64,000 bases of DNA, taken from positions 1 through 64,000 of the forward strand of contig JAGCVJ010000015.1 of the NCBI GenBank assembly GCA_017962375.1, in the 5' to 3' direction. This document shows, piece after piece, positions 16,812 through 25,157 of this stretch. A model generated the notes under the pieces. The model had not been told where the DNA came from. It searched no databases and worked only from the letters and a program-made list of their open reading frames with translations. Origin of the DNA: Bacteroidales bacterium (GTDB taxonomy: Bacteria > Bacteroidota > Bacteroidia > Bacteroidales > UBA932). Position numbers and translations under genes: made by a program. The stretch's first letter is position 1. Every line of letters starts with the position of its first letter.

Positions 16812-18112
16812 TGTTTTTCAGACAGATAGGAACAGCTCTTCTGGCCGCACTGGTTTGTGTGGCCAGTTGTGCTGATTCCGGCAGCCAAGACGCCCCCGAG
16901 CCAAAGCCGGTTAACCAGGATTCCCTCAGGCACGCCGCCCAGGTGGATTCTCTGATGGCCCATCTTTCCGTCAGGCAGAAGGTTGCTCAGTTGTTTATAA
17001 TTGAAATCAGCAGGTTCCCCGACAGGGCCACTAAAGCCATCCAGGACACCCTGGTCAAGTCTTACGGCATCGGGAACCTGATAATAATGAAAGGCCCCGT
17101 AAGGCAGTTCATGCAGCGGGTGAACGAGCTTCAGGCCCTTGCCGAAATTCCTCTTCTGGTTGCCACGGACGGAGAATGGGGAGCTGCTATGCGCTTCCCG
17201 GAGTACTGCCCTTACCCGAGGCAGGCGCTGCTGGGCAGGATGGAGGATCGCCAAGACCTGATGTATGAAATGGGAAGGAACGTGGGCAGGGAGCTCAAAG
17301 ACCTCAACATCCTGATTAACCTTGCTCCGGTGGCTGACGTGTGCGCAGACCCTTACAACAGGGCAGAGAGCCAGAGGTCATTCGGAGGAGATCCCCGTCT
17401 GGTTGCAAAATATGCCGCGGCCTATATGAGGGGCATGCAGGACGAGGGCATATACGCCTGCGGAAAGCATTACCCCGGAATCGGAGACTCTCACGTGGAT
17501 TCCCATTATGCCCTGCCCGTAATCAGACACACCAGAGAGCATCTTGACACCGTTGACCTCTACCCTTACGGCAGACTCTTCCGGGAAGGAATGGAAATGG
17601 TTATGATAGGCCATTTCTGCATTCCGGGCATAGATTCAACCGGAGTGCCGATGTCCATATCCAAGATCTGCATAGACCAAGTCTTGAAAAAAGACCAGGG
17701 TTTCAAGGGAGTTGTAATCACCGATGCCCTTCCTATGAAAGGCATCGCCAGAGGAAAAACAGCCCTCAAGGCCAATATGGCCGTTTACCGCGGCGGGGCG
17801 GACATGATCCTTATGCCCGCGGACATCATCAAGACCATCAAAGCCATAGCCGATTCCGTTTCCACCGGAGCCTTCCTTATGGAAGAGCTTGACGCCAAGG
17901 TTAGGAAGGTTCTGGACCTGAAAGCCAGAGCCGGATACTTTGACGAGGGGTTCAGCGCCCAGGTTACAGACGTGGACCGGAAGATACAAGAAGCCCTGAC
18001 CAGAGACACCGCCCTTATCCGCAAGATGGAAAAGGCAATGGCAGAGTCTTCAAAGCCTAAAATCAAGGCCTGGGGCAGAGACCGCACCCTGCTTCTGGAC
18101 CAAAAGAAATAA
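16811..18112 (+). CDS. GH3 family beta-N-acetylhexosaminidase-like lipoprotein (copy 1)
   Basis: 433 residues, lipoprotein signal (CVASC). Single GH3 N-terminal domain as in NagZ, which removes GlcNAc from muropeptides. The NagZ-type motif reads KHYPGIGDSHVDSH, keeping the catalytic Asp-x-His dyad (DSH) although the usual GHG is GIG. The nucleophile is in VITDALPM. There is no GH3 C-terminal domain and no fused beta-lactamase domain. It is a tandem paralogue of the next gene, two bases downstream, with closely matching phrases (e.g. ATDGEWGAAMRF). Confidence 0.85.
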   Translation: MFFRQIGTALLAALVCVASCADSGSQDAPEPKPVNQDSLRHAAQVDSLMAHLSVRQKVAQLFIIEISRFPDRATKAIQDTLVKSYGIGNLIIMKGPVRQFMQRVNELQALAEIPLLVATDGEWGAAMRFPEYCPYPRQALLGRMEDRQDLMYEMGRNVGRELKDLNILINLAPVADVCADPYNRAESQRSFGGDPRLVAKYAAAYMRGMQDEGIYACGKHYPGIGDSHVDSHYALPVIRHTREHLDTVDLYPYGRLFREGMEMVMIGHFCIPGIDSTGVPMSISKICIDQVLKKDQGFKGVVITDALPMKGIARGKTALKANMAVYRGGADMILMPADIIKTIKAIADSVSTGAFLMEELDAKVRKVLDLKARAGYFDEGFSAQVTDVDRKIQEALTRDTALIRKMEKAMAESSKPKIKAWGRDRTLLLDQKK

Positions 18113-18114
18113 TT

Positions 18115-19392
18115 ATGAAAATCTTCTACTCAGCGATAGTGGCGGCCTTTGCCGTTCTGATTTCTGCATCCTCAGCCCTCTGCCAAGACAAAGATTCTCT
18201 AAGGCACAAGGCTCAAGTTGAAGAAATCCTCGGCAAAATGACCGTAAGGCAGAAAGTGGCGCAGCTTTTCATAGTTGAAATAAGCCGCAACCCTTCAGAC
18301 AAAACCAAGGCAAGGCAAGACTCTCTTGTAAGAGACTACGGCATAGGCAACATTATTCTCATGAAAGGCTCCATCTACGAGTTCATAGAAAGGGCCAACT
18401 ATCTCCAGTCGCTTGCCGCAGTTCCGCTTATGGTGGCAACAGACGCGGAATGGGGAGCCGCCATGAGATTCGACGAGTACCTTCCCTATCCCAGGCAGGC
18501 TCAGCTGGGAAGAATAGAAAAGGGGGCTGAAAAGCTTCTGTACAAAATGGGCCGGAATGTGGGCCGCGAACTCAAAGACCTGAACATTCTGGTCAATTAC
18601 GCTCCCGACGCCGATGTTTCGGACAATGATGTGGCATCTCTTTCCCAGAGATCCTTCGGTTCAGATCCAAAGCAGATTTCCGTTCTGGCCACCGCCTATA
18701 TGAAAGGAATGCAGGACGAGGGAATCTATGCCTGCGGCAAGCATTATCCGGGGCACAGCGGAACCAAAGTGGACGCCCACATCGATATGCCGGTATTGAA
18801 CAGAACCCGCGCATATATGGACACCGTGGACATGTACCCCTACTACAGCCTGTTTGCCAACGGGCTGGAAATGGTAATGGTAGGCCATTATTCCATTCAG
18901 TCCATAGACCCTTCCGGAGTGCCTATGTCCATGTCACCGGTCTTGATGAATGAAGTTCTCAGGCGCGACCAGGGTTTCAAAGGCGTGGTGATAACAGACG
19001 CCGTGGCCATGGGAGCTCTCACCAACAAAGACAGGGGTCCGGTTGAAGCCGCTATGGCTGTTTACAAAGCCGGAGCCGACATGATTCTGATGACAGCCCA
19101 ACCAAGAAAATGCATAGAAGCCATTACCGCCAAAGTCGAGAGCGGAGAATGGCCTCTGGATGAGCTGGAGTCCAAAGTCAGGAAAGTGCTCACCCTCAAA
19201 GCCCGGGCCGGGTTCTTTGAAAACGGATTCAATCCTGAGGTAAAGAATCTGGACCGCAAGATTGCTTCCGCCAGAAAAAGAGACTACCGCCTGATCAAAA
19301 GGATGCAGCGAAGAATGCTCAAGTCCACCAAGCCGTATATCGCCCCAACCGGCGATGACAGAACGCTTATTCTCGACAAGGCGGGCAAATAA
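18115..19392 (+). CDS. GH3 family beta-N-acetylhexosaminidase-like protein (copy 2)
   Basis: 425 residues with a cleavable signal peptide (ASSALCQD). Same fold as copy 1: KHYPGHSGTKVDAH with the Asp-x-His dyad (DAH), nucleophile region VITDAVAMGAL, and ATDAEWGAAMRF. The pair clearly arose by tandem duplication. Copy 1 is a lipoprotein, while the Cys before the QD here sits in a poorer lipobox, so the two may sit in different envelope locations. A terminator follows directly after the stop. Confidence 0.85.
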   Translation: MKIFYSAIVAAFAVLISASSALCQDKDSLRHKAQVEEILGKMTVRQKVAQLFIVEISRNPSDKTKARQDSLVRDYGIGNIILMKGSIYEFIERANYLQSLAAVPLMVATDAEWGAAMRFDEYLPYPRQAQLGRIEKGAEKLLYKMGRNVGRELKDLNILVNYAPDADVSDNDVASLSQRSFGSDPKQISVLATAYMKGMQDEGIYACGKHYPGHSGTKVDAHIDMPVLNRTRAYMDTVDMYPYYSLFANGLEMVMVGHYSIQSIDPSGVPMSMSPVLMNEVLRRDQGFKGVVITDAVAMGALTNKDRGPVEAAMAVYKAGADMILMTAQPRKCIEAITAKVESGEWPLDELESKVRKVLTLKARAGFFENGFNPEVKNLDRKIASARKRDYRLIKRMQRRMLKSTKPYIAPTGDDRTLILDKAGK

Positions 19393-19420
19393 AAAGAGAG
19401 GGCCAGACGGTCCTCTCTTT
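19393..19420 (+). terminator. Terminator of the GH3 operon
   Basis: 12-bp stem AAAGAGAGGGCC / GGTCCTCTCTTT (one wobble), loop AGAC, followed by T-rich sequence. The A-run on its left side lets it work for the convergent lipoprotein gene as well. Confidence 0.75.
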
Positions 19421-19440
19421 CTGTCATCAGGCAGCCGATA

Positions 19441-19893
19441 TTATTCAGCTACTTTCTCTGCAGCATTCTCTACAGCCTCAGCTGCTTCCTGTACTGCTTC
19501 GCCTGCGGCTTCTGCAGCCTCTTCAACTTTGTCCTCAGCGTCTGAGAACAAGCCTCCGAATGAGTCTTTAAGGTTTTCGCCTATCTTCTCCAGGCTCTCC
19601 TGAGTGAAAGTTGCAACGGCCTCGTCAAACTTAGCCTTGAGTTCAGGCTTGCCCTCATAGAACTTGGTGAAAGTCTCGGCAACCTTCTTGGCCTCCTCGC
19701 TGATCTGGCTAGCCTTGCTGAGTTTAAGGCTAGTAAGAGCATCGAGAGCGTCCTTGTTGGCCTGAGTCTGATAGTCAACCAAAGCCTTTGCGTCCTTCTC
19801 AGGATCTCCGGTAGGCTTTAAACCAGAGCTTGAGCATGAAACCAGGAACAGTCCAGCTGCGGCAACAACTGCCAGATACAAAAATTTTTTCAT
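19441..19893 (-). CDS. Small lipoprotein with Ala/Glu-rich helical tail
   Basis: 150 residues. Lipoprotein signal (LFLVSC) followed by a helical region and a C-terminal tail built of EEAAEAAGEAV-like heptad repeats, which should form a long amphipathic helix or coiled coil. No enzyme motif is present. A structural or Lpp-like role is possible but unproven. It is followed 12 bp upstream, in the same direction, by the YARHG gene. Confidence 0.75.
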   Translation of the reverse strand: MKKFLYLAVVAAAGLFLVSCSSSGLKPTGDPEKDAKALVDYQTQANKDALDALTSLKLSKASQISEEAKKVAETFTKFYEGKPELKAKFDEAVATFTQESLEKIGENLKDSFGGLFSDAEDKVEEAAEAAGEAVQEAAEAVENAAEKVAE

Positions 19894-19905
19894 CGTGATA
19901 AAGTT

Positions 19906-20853
19906 TTATTGGTTAGTATCTCTTCTTTTTTCTTCGCTTCTTATAATGTCAACAGATATCTGCTCGTCTATAGTGAGCGCTATCTTGCTGTTGTCTTCTA
20001 CAGGCTTGTACCAGCTCTTGGAGCCGAAATACTCTTTCAGGTCTTTGGATGTAAACACATAACCCTTGCGGGCGAGTATCTCGTTGCGCATCAGCCTCAA
20101 ATCTTTCTTGCTGTAATCATTAAGGATATCGGAGTTGATGATCCGGATCTTTGTGAAAGGCCACCTGCCGTCTCCCTTGTCGATGTATTTCAGCTTCTTG
20201 AACAGGCCAGCTTTCTCGTAATAGTCAGACTCCTCGTCATATTTTGCATTATACAGATTAACTCCGTCCGTGGTCAGCTCATAGTAGAAATTTTTGCCGG
20301 CAACCTTTATGACATTGATAGGAGTGTCATATTCCTCGCCGAAAGTGAAGTCAGTCTCCTTTGGAACAATCTTTCCAAGCTTGCACCTTGAGTAATCGAA
20401 AAGATAAGACTCTCCCTCATCGTCAACATACTCTCCGTTGAGCTGGCTTTGCATATCGAGGCAGATATTATCGTACAGGTTCTCATCCACAAACGGGAAG
20501 AGAATGTCAAGAGCTATTCCATCGTGATAAAAGACCAGAAAACGGCGGGAATTCTTGCTGTCTGTCACAAACACAGCCTTGTCGCCGATCTTGCCGATAG
20601 GCACATAGCTGAACTCATCGTCTTCTTCATACCCCTTGGCCACAATAAAGTCTGTGGCAACGTTTGTCTTCTTGAGTGAGAAACGATAGCCTCCCTCGTG
20701 GCAGCTGCCGCCGTCAAAAAGAATGTAATCGCCTTTGTCCTTGGCCGAGAAGACCAGAGAACCGTTCATCCATTGGTATTTGTCCCACTTTACCTGGGCA
20801 AAAGCAGAAGAAAATATCAAAAGTGACAATACAAGCAGTGAAAGCCTTTTCAT
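19906..20853 (-). CDS. Secreted YARHG-domain protein
   Basis: 315 residues with a signal peptide (SSAFAQ). The C-terminal about 75 residues match the YARHG domain, with LRLMRNEILARKGYVF followed by YFGSKSWYKP and a conserved LTIDEQISVDII end. This domain occurs in exported proteins and is thought to be extracellular or periplasmic; its function is unknown. I use the ATG at 20851-20853; an in-frame TTG lies six bases upstream. The gene probably precedes the small lipoprotein in one transcript. Confidence 0.75.
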   Translation of the reverse strand: MKRLSLLVLSLLIFSSAFAQVKWDKYQWMNGSLVFSAKDKGDYILFDGGSCHEGGYRFSLKKTNVATDFIVAKGYEEDDEFSYVPIGKIGDKAVFVTDSKNSRRFLVFYHDGIALDILFPFVDENLYDNICLDMQSQLNGEYVDDEGESYLFDYSRCKLGKIVPKETDFTFGEEYDTPINVIKVAGKNFYYELTTDGVNLYNAKYDEESDYYEKAGLFKKLKYIDKGDGRWPFTKIRIINSDILNDYSKKDLRLMRNEILARKGYVFTSKDLKEYFGSKSWYKPVEDNSKIALTIDEQISVDIIRSEEKRRDTNQ

Positions 20854-20954
20854 AATCAAAGTGTTTTAGTAATACGCATTTGCAAGGTAATTATTTTTCC
20901 ATTAAAAAGCGAACTCGAGGACAAACTACCACTTCGACACAACATAATTGTAAC

Positions 20955-20984
20955 AAAAAAGGGGCTGACAAAAGCCAGTCCCTT
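20955..20984 (-). terminator. Terminator of the ribosomal protein operon
   Basis: Minus-strand stem GGGACTGGC / GTCAGCCCC (one mismatch, one wobble) with a TTTT loop, then TTTTTTG, 27 bp after the rpsC stop. It ends the operon here, where rplP would normally follow. Confidence 0.75.
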
Positions 20985-21010
20985 TCATCTTGAGCGTTAA
21001 TGCCTCAGGA

Positions 21011-21760
21011 TTAGTTCTGAGAGTTTCTTGGCCTGCGGCCGCCTCTTGAACCACCTCTTCTGCGGTCTGAACGTCCGCCTTCAGAGCGTGCCCTGTCATT
21101 TGCATTTACGCCTGCGTTAGGAGTAAGGTCTCTCTTGCCGTAAACCTCACCGTTGCAAACCCATACCTTGATTCCGAGAACACCTACCTTGGTATTTGCC
21201 TCAGCCAAAGCATAGTCTATGTTTGCACGGAAAGTGTGCAGAGGAGTTCTTCCCTCCTTGATCATCTCGTTGCGAGCCATTTCGGCGCCGCCGAGACGTC
21301 CGCTGATCTGAACCTTGATACCCTCGGCGCCAGCTCTCATAGCAGAAGCGATGGCCATCTTGATAGCCCTTCTGTATGATACGCGGCCTTCAATCTGGCG
21401 TGCAAGGCTGTTGGCGATGATGTTGGCATCAACCTCAGGTCTCTTAACCTCAAAGATGTTGATCTGAACATCCTTGTTGGAGATCTTGTTGAGCTCAACC
21501 TTCAGCTTGTCAACCTCAGCTCCGCCCTTTCCGATGATAAGGCCCGGCTTTGCGGTATGGATAGTAACGGTGATGAGCTTCAAAGTTCTCTCGATAACGA
21601 TCTTTGAAATGTTAGCCTTAGAAAGTCTAGCATTCAGATACTTGCGAATCTTGTCGTCTTCCAGGATCTTTGCTGCGTAATCATTTCCGCCGTACCAGTT
21701 GGAATCCCATCCACGGATAATTCCAAGTCTGTTGCTGATTGGATTAGTTTTCTGTCCCAT
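21011..21760 (-). CDS. rpsC: 30S ribosomal protein S3
   Basis: 249 residues. N-terminus [15 protein letters not shown] domain with IGKGGAEVD, and the C-terminal domain signature region with [10 protein letters not shown] and [12 protein letters not shown]-like sequence. The C-terminus carries an Arg/Gly-rich tail ([13 protein letters not shown]), usual in Bacteroidota. It is the last gene of the block and is followed by a terminator rather than by rplP. Confidence 0.97.
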   Translation of the reverse strand: MGQKTNPISNRLGIIRGWDSNWYGGNDYAAKILEDDKIRKYLNARLSKANISKIVIERTLKLITVTIHTAKPGLIIGKGGAEVDKLKVELNKISNKDVQINIFEVKRPEVDANIIANSLARQIEGRVSYRRAIKMAIASAMRAGAEGIKVQISGRLGGAEMARNEMIKEGRTPLHTFRANIDYALAEANTKVGVLGIKVWVCNGEVYGKRDLTPNAGVNANDRARSEGGRSDRRRGGSRGGRRPRNSQN

Positions 21761-21761
21761 A

Positions 21762-22205
21762 TTACTTTTCCTCCGCCTTTACTGCCGGTTTTTCAGCGGC
21801 TTTGTTTTCCTTCTTGTCAAGAATTATGGTAACGTGATTTGAACGCTTGCGAATTCTTGCAGCCCTGCCCTGTGGAGCAGTTCTGATTCTCTTCAGTGTA
21901 CGTCCTTCGCCAACCATGATGGTCTTCACGATTACGTTACCGTTATCCAGCTCTTTGCGGTCTGCCTCGTTCTTGCTCTCCCAGTTTGCAATGGCGCTCT
22001 TAAGGAGCTTGTAGAGCTTGTTGGAAGCTTCCTTCTTGGAATACTTGAGAATATCAAGAGCCTTGTTTACCTCTACCCCTCTGATAGTGTCTGCGCTGTA
22101 ACGCATTTTCCGCGGAGAAGTAGGAACGTCATTCAGCTTTGCTACAGCTGTCTGCTTCTTTATCTCTTTCTGGCGCTCGGCCATTTCTCTTTTTCTTTTT
22201 CCCAT
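21762..22205 (-). CDS. rplV: 50S ribosomal protein L22
   Basis: 147 residues. The core begins at [12 protein letters not shown] and includes [13 protein letters not shown] and the beta-hairpin end [20 protein letters not shown] that lines the exit tunnel. It has a charged N-terminal extension of about 22 residues and a Lys/Glu/Ala tail. One base separates it from rpsC. Confidence 0.96.
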   Translation of the reverse strand: MGKRKREMAERQKEIKKQTAVAKLNDVPTSPRKMRYSADTIRGVEVNKALDILKYSKKEASNKLYKLLKSAIANWESKNEADRKELDNGNVIVKTIMVGEGRTLKRIRTAPQGRAARIRKRSNHVTIILDKKENKAAEKPAVKAEEK

Positions 22206-22238
22206 TTCTGTAAATCTTTAATCGTTAACTCTTAAAGC

Positions 22239-22514
22239 CTATTTGTTCTCCTTGCGGTTACCAGAGTGGCCTTTGAATGTACGGGTAGGAGCAAACTCGC
22301 CGAGCTTGTGGCCTACCATGTTTTCTGTTACGTAAACGGGAATAAACTTGTTTCCGTTGTGCACGGCTACGGTGTGGCCTACAAAGTCAGGGGAAATAAC
22401 GCTTGCCCTTGACCAAGTCTTCACAACGTCCTTCTTGCCACTCTCGTTCATGGCAAGAATCCTCTTTTCCAGAGATGCCTCGATATACGGGCCTTTTTTA
22501 ATTGAACGACTCAT
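22239..22514 (-). CDS. rpsS: 30S ribosomal protein S19
   Basis: 91 residues, normal length. Begins [11 protein letters not shown] and includes [22 protein letters not shown] in pieces, and [16 protein letters not shown], the conserved C-terminal S19 signature. Confidence 0.97.
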   Translation of the reverse strand: MSRSIKKGPYIEASLEKRILAMNESGKKDVVKTWSRASVISPDFVGHTVAVHNGNKFIPVYVTENMVGHKLGEFAPTRTFKGHSGNRKENK

Positions 22515-22532
22515 AATCTTAAATTTATTCCG

Positions 22533-23357
22533 TTACTTCTTTCTTCTTTCAATAATGAATTTCTTGGAAGACTTCCTAGGGTTCCTAGTCTTGTAACCCT
22601 TTGCAGGAAGACCCTTCCTGCTTCTAGGATGACCTCCAGAGGCACGTCCTTCACCACCACCCATAGGATGGTCAACTGGATTCATAACAACGCCTCTGTT
22701 GCGTGGCCTGATGCCAAGCCAGCGCTTGCGGCCAGCCTTTCCGTGTGATTCAAGATTATGATCCGGGTTGGAAACGATGCCCACGGTTGCACGGCAGGTG
22801 GTCAGCACCATTCTGGTCTCGCCTGAAGGGAGCTTCAGAACTGCGTGACGTCCTTCCCTTGCAACAAGCTGAGCGTAGCATCCTGCGCTGCGTGCCATAG
22901 CGGCACCCTGTCCAGGAATGAGCTCAATGTTGTGAACATTGGTTCCGAGCGGAATCTCTGCAAGAGGGAGAGTGTTTCCGAGCTCAGGGGCAACTCCGCT
23001 GCCGGAAGCGATAACCTGTCCGACCTGAATGCCCTTAGGAGCAATGATATAACGCTTTTCTCCGTCCTGATATACTACAAGTGCAATTCTTGCACTGCGG
23101 TTAGGATCGTATTCGATTGTCTTTACGGTGGCTGTGTACTCGTCCTTGTTCCTGAGGAAGTCGATGATACGGTACATCTTCTTGTGGCCGCCGCCAATGT
23201 AGCGCATGGTCATGTGACCTTCGTTGTTTCTTCCGCCGCTGCTCTTGCGAGGCTCCAGAAGGCTCTTCTCAGGAACAGTGCAGGTGATATCGTCGAATGC
23301 GCTGATTACTTTATTTCTCTGACCCGGTGTTACCGGTTTGAATTTACGTACTCCCAT
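22533..23357 (-). CDS. rplB: 50S ribosomal protein L2
   Basis: 274 residues. Signatures include [25 protein letters not shown], and the C-terminal [12 protein letters not shown] with the conserved His of the peptidyl transferase centre region. The tail [13 protein letters not shown] is typical. Confidence 0.97.
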   Translation of the reverse strand: MGVRKFKPVTPGQRNKVISAFDDITCTVPEKSLLEPRKSSGGRNNEGHMTMRYIGGGHKKMYRIIDFLRNKDEYTATVKTIEYDPNRSARIALVVYQDGEKRYIIAPKGIQVGQVIASGSGVAPELGNTLPLAEIPLGTNVHNIELIPGQGAAMARSAGCYAQLVAREGRHAVLKLPSGETRMVLTTCRATVGIVSNPDHNLESHGKAGRKRWLGIRPRNRGVVMNPVDHPMGGGEGRASGGHPRSRKGLPAKGYKTRNPRKSSKKFIIERRKK

Positions 23358-23359
23358 CT

Positions 23360-23650
23360 CTAAATGTTGCTATAGAAATCAATCTTGTCTTCTCCGGCAA
23401 GAGTAATGTAAGCCTTCTTGAACTTGTTGGTTCTGCCTTTGAGCAGACCAGCCTTGGTGTAGCGGCTCTTTGCCTTGCCATTATAACTAACTGTATTCAC
23501 GTCCTTAACGGTAACGTTATACATCTCCTCTACAGCCTTGCGGATCTCCAGTTTGTTGGCGCTGTAGTCAACGATGAATCCGTAGCGGTTTCTCTTGTCG
23601 CCCTCTGCGGTCATCTTCTCTGTTACTATCGGCTTAATCAAAATTCCCAT
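23360..23650 (-). CDS. rplW: 50S ribosomal protein L23
   Basis: 96 residues from the ATG at 23648-23650 ([12 protein letters not shown]); a TTG three codons upstream is a less likely start. Contains the L23 signature with [20 protein letters not shown] in fragments and NTVSYNGK. Overlap with L2 is absent, with a two-base gap. Confidence 0.95.
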   Translation of the reverse strand: MGILIKPIVTEKMTAEGDKRNRYGFIVDYSANKLEIRKAVEEMYNVTVKDVNTVSYNGKAKSRYTKAGLLKGRTNKFKKAYITLAGEDKIDFYSNI

Positions 23651-23663
23651 AATTGACAAAGTT

Positions 23664-24293
23664 TTAACGTTTGTACTCTACTTTAAGAGAATTCTGGGCG
23701 CCGTCCACAAACACAACTGAATATGCGCGCATAATGTCGTATGTGTTGAGATTGTTAGGAGTAGCCACCTTTACGTTCTCCAGGTTGCGAGAAGACAAAC
23801 TGATGTTATCATTTCTCTCAGGAACTACGAAAAGAACCATACGGTCGTTAACCTTGATGTTCTTGATAATGTTAATGAACTCCTTGGTCTTAGGAGCTTC
23901 CATCTCAAACGGCTCTACTACAGCGATAGCGTTGTCCTTAGCCTTGTAAGAAAGGGCTGAGAAACGTGCAAGCTGCTTAACCTTCTTGTTGAGCTTGAAG
24001 TCATAATTCCTTGGACGAGGACCGTGAGCCCTTCCTCCGCCTACATAGATGTTGGCCTTGATGGAGCCGTGGCGTGCGCCGCCGCTTCCCTTCTGGCGAA
24101 TGATCTTCTTGGTTGAGTAAGCAACTTCGCTTCTGTCCTTGGTCTTGCTGGTTCCCTGTCTATGGGCTGCAAGATACTGCTTTACATCCAGATAGATAGC
24201 GTGGTCGTTAGGCTCGATTCCGAATACCTCATCATCCAGAACGGCCTTCTTGCCGGTATCAGTTCCGTCTATTTTCAATACTGCAATTTCCAT
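23664..24293 (-). CDS. rplD: 50S ribosomal protein L4
   Basis: 209 residues. Conserved loop GTSKTKDRSEVAYSTKKIIRQKG (in pieces) and GGARHGS, GGGRAHGPRPRNY and the KVKQLARFSALSYKA region. In other bacteria L4 also represses this operon by binding the leader; a leader of about 100 nt exists here upstream of rplC, but no L4 site can be asserted. Confidence 0.97.
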   Translation of the reverse strand: MEIAVLKIDGTDTGKKAVLDDEVFGIEPNDHAIYLDVKQYLAAHRQGTSKTKDRSEVAYSTKKIIRQKGSGGARHGSIKANIYVGGGRAHGPRPRNYDFKLNKKVKQLARFSALSYKAKDNAIAVVEPFEMEAPKTKEFINIIKNIKVNDRMVLFVVPERNDNISLSSRNLENVKVATPNNLNTYDIMRAYSVVFVDGAQNSLKVEYKR

Positions 24294-24296
24294 AAA

Positions 24297-24923
24297 CTAT
24301 TCCTCCACGATTACGTATGAACCGGCAGCTCCCGGTATGGAACCCTTAACTAACAAAAGATTGCTTTCAGGAATGACCTTGATAACCTTAAGATTCAGAA
24401 TCTTAACTCTATCGCCGCCCATTCTGCCAGCGAGTCTCTTACCTTTGAATACTCTTGAAGGCCAAGAGGATGCACCCATTGAACCAGGAGCACGAAGTCT
24501 GTCGTCCTGGCCGTGAGTCTGGCCGCCTACGCCGCCGAATCCATGACGCTTAACAACGCCCTGGAAGCCTTTGCCCTTAGAAATTCCGGTAACGTCAACC
24601 CAAGTGTCTTCGTTCTTGAAAACGTCTGCAACACTGAGAAAATCACCCAGCTTAAGCTCACCTTCGAAATCGTTCTTGAATTCAACGAGCTTGCGCTTAG
24701 GAGTGGTGTTTGCCTTTTTGAAATGTCCCATCAGAGACGCGCTGGTGTGTTTCTCTTTCTGTTCGTCATAGGCAAGTTGTACAGCGGCATAACCATCTTT
24801 TTCTTCTGTACGAATCTGCGTAACAACACACGGACCAGCCTCAATTACGGTGCAAGGGATGTTCTTGCCATCAGCACCGAATACGGAAGTCATTCCGATT
24901 TTTTTGCCGATTAATCCAGGCAT
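24297..24923 (-). CDS. rplC: 50S ribosomal protein L3
   Basis: 208 residues, first gene of the block. N-terminus [14 protein letters not shown], the [12 protein letters not shown] signature, and the [25 protein letters not shown] region (in pieces) with the usual methylated Gln context GGQTHGQ. rpsJ, which normally precedes it, is absent: the next gene upstream is an LRR lipoprotein gene. It has its own promoter at 25031-25061. Confidence 0.97.
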   Translation of the reverse strand: MPGLIGKKIGMTSVFGADGKNIPCTVIEAGPCVVTQIRTEEKDGYAAVQLAYDEQKEKHTSASLMGHFKKANTTPKRKLVEFKNDFEGELKLGDFLSVADVFKNEDTWVDVTGISKGKGFQGVVKRHGFGGVGGQTHGQDDRLRAPGSMGASSWPSRVFKGKRLAGRMGGDRVKILNLKVIKVIPESNLLLVKGSIPGAAGSYVIVEE

Positions 24924-25030
24924 TTTACTATTTGTGTTTTAATTAAACATCAGCTGCATAGCCATTTGCGGAGGCACTGACAAGCATTGCGCGCACCTGG
25001 GTACAGCTCCCTGCATTTTTTGCGGGGGTG

Positions 25031-25061
25031 CAAAGATATAAACATTTTTTGAACACGCAAA
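25031..25061 (-). promoter_or_regulatory. Promoter of the rplC-rpsC operon
   Basis: Minus-strand -33 TTTG (25058-25061) and -7 TATCTTTG (25031-25038), 19 bp apart, a full match to the Bacteroidota vegetative promoter. The leader to rplC is about 100 nt. Confidence 0.75.
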
Positions 25062-25091
25062 CAAAAAATGCTTTTTCCACCCCCTGCAAAC

Positions 25092-25124
25092 AAAAACTCC
25101 TGCCGGGTGACTGTCCGGCAAGAG
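25092..25124 (-). terminator. Terminator of the LRR lipoprotein gene
   Basis: Minus-strand 10-bp stem CTCTTGCCGG / CCGGCAGGAG (one wobble), 8-nt loop, then TTTTTG. It lies just upstream of the rplC promoter. Confidence 0.8.
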
Positions 25125-25157
25125 CTTTTAAAATATTAATACGGTATGCCGCGATTT

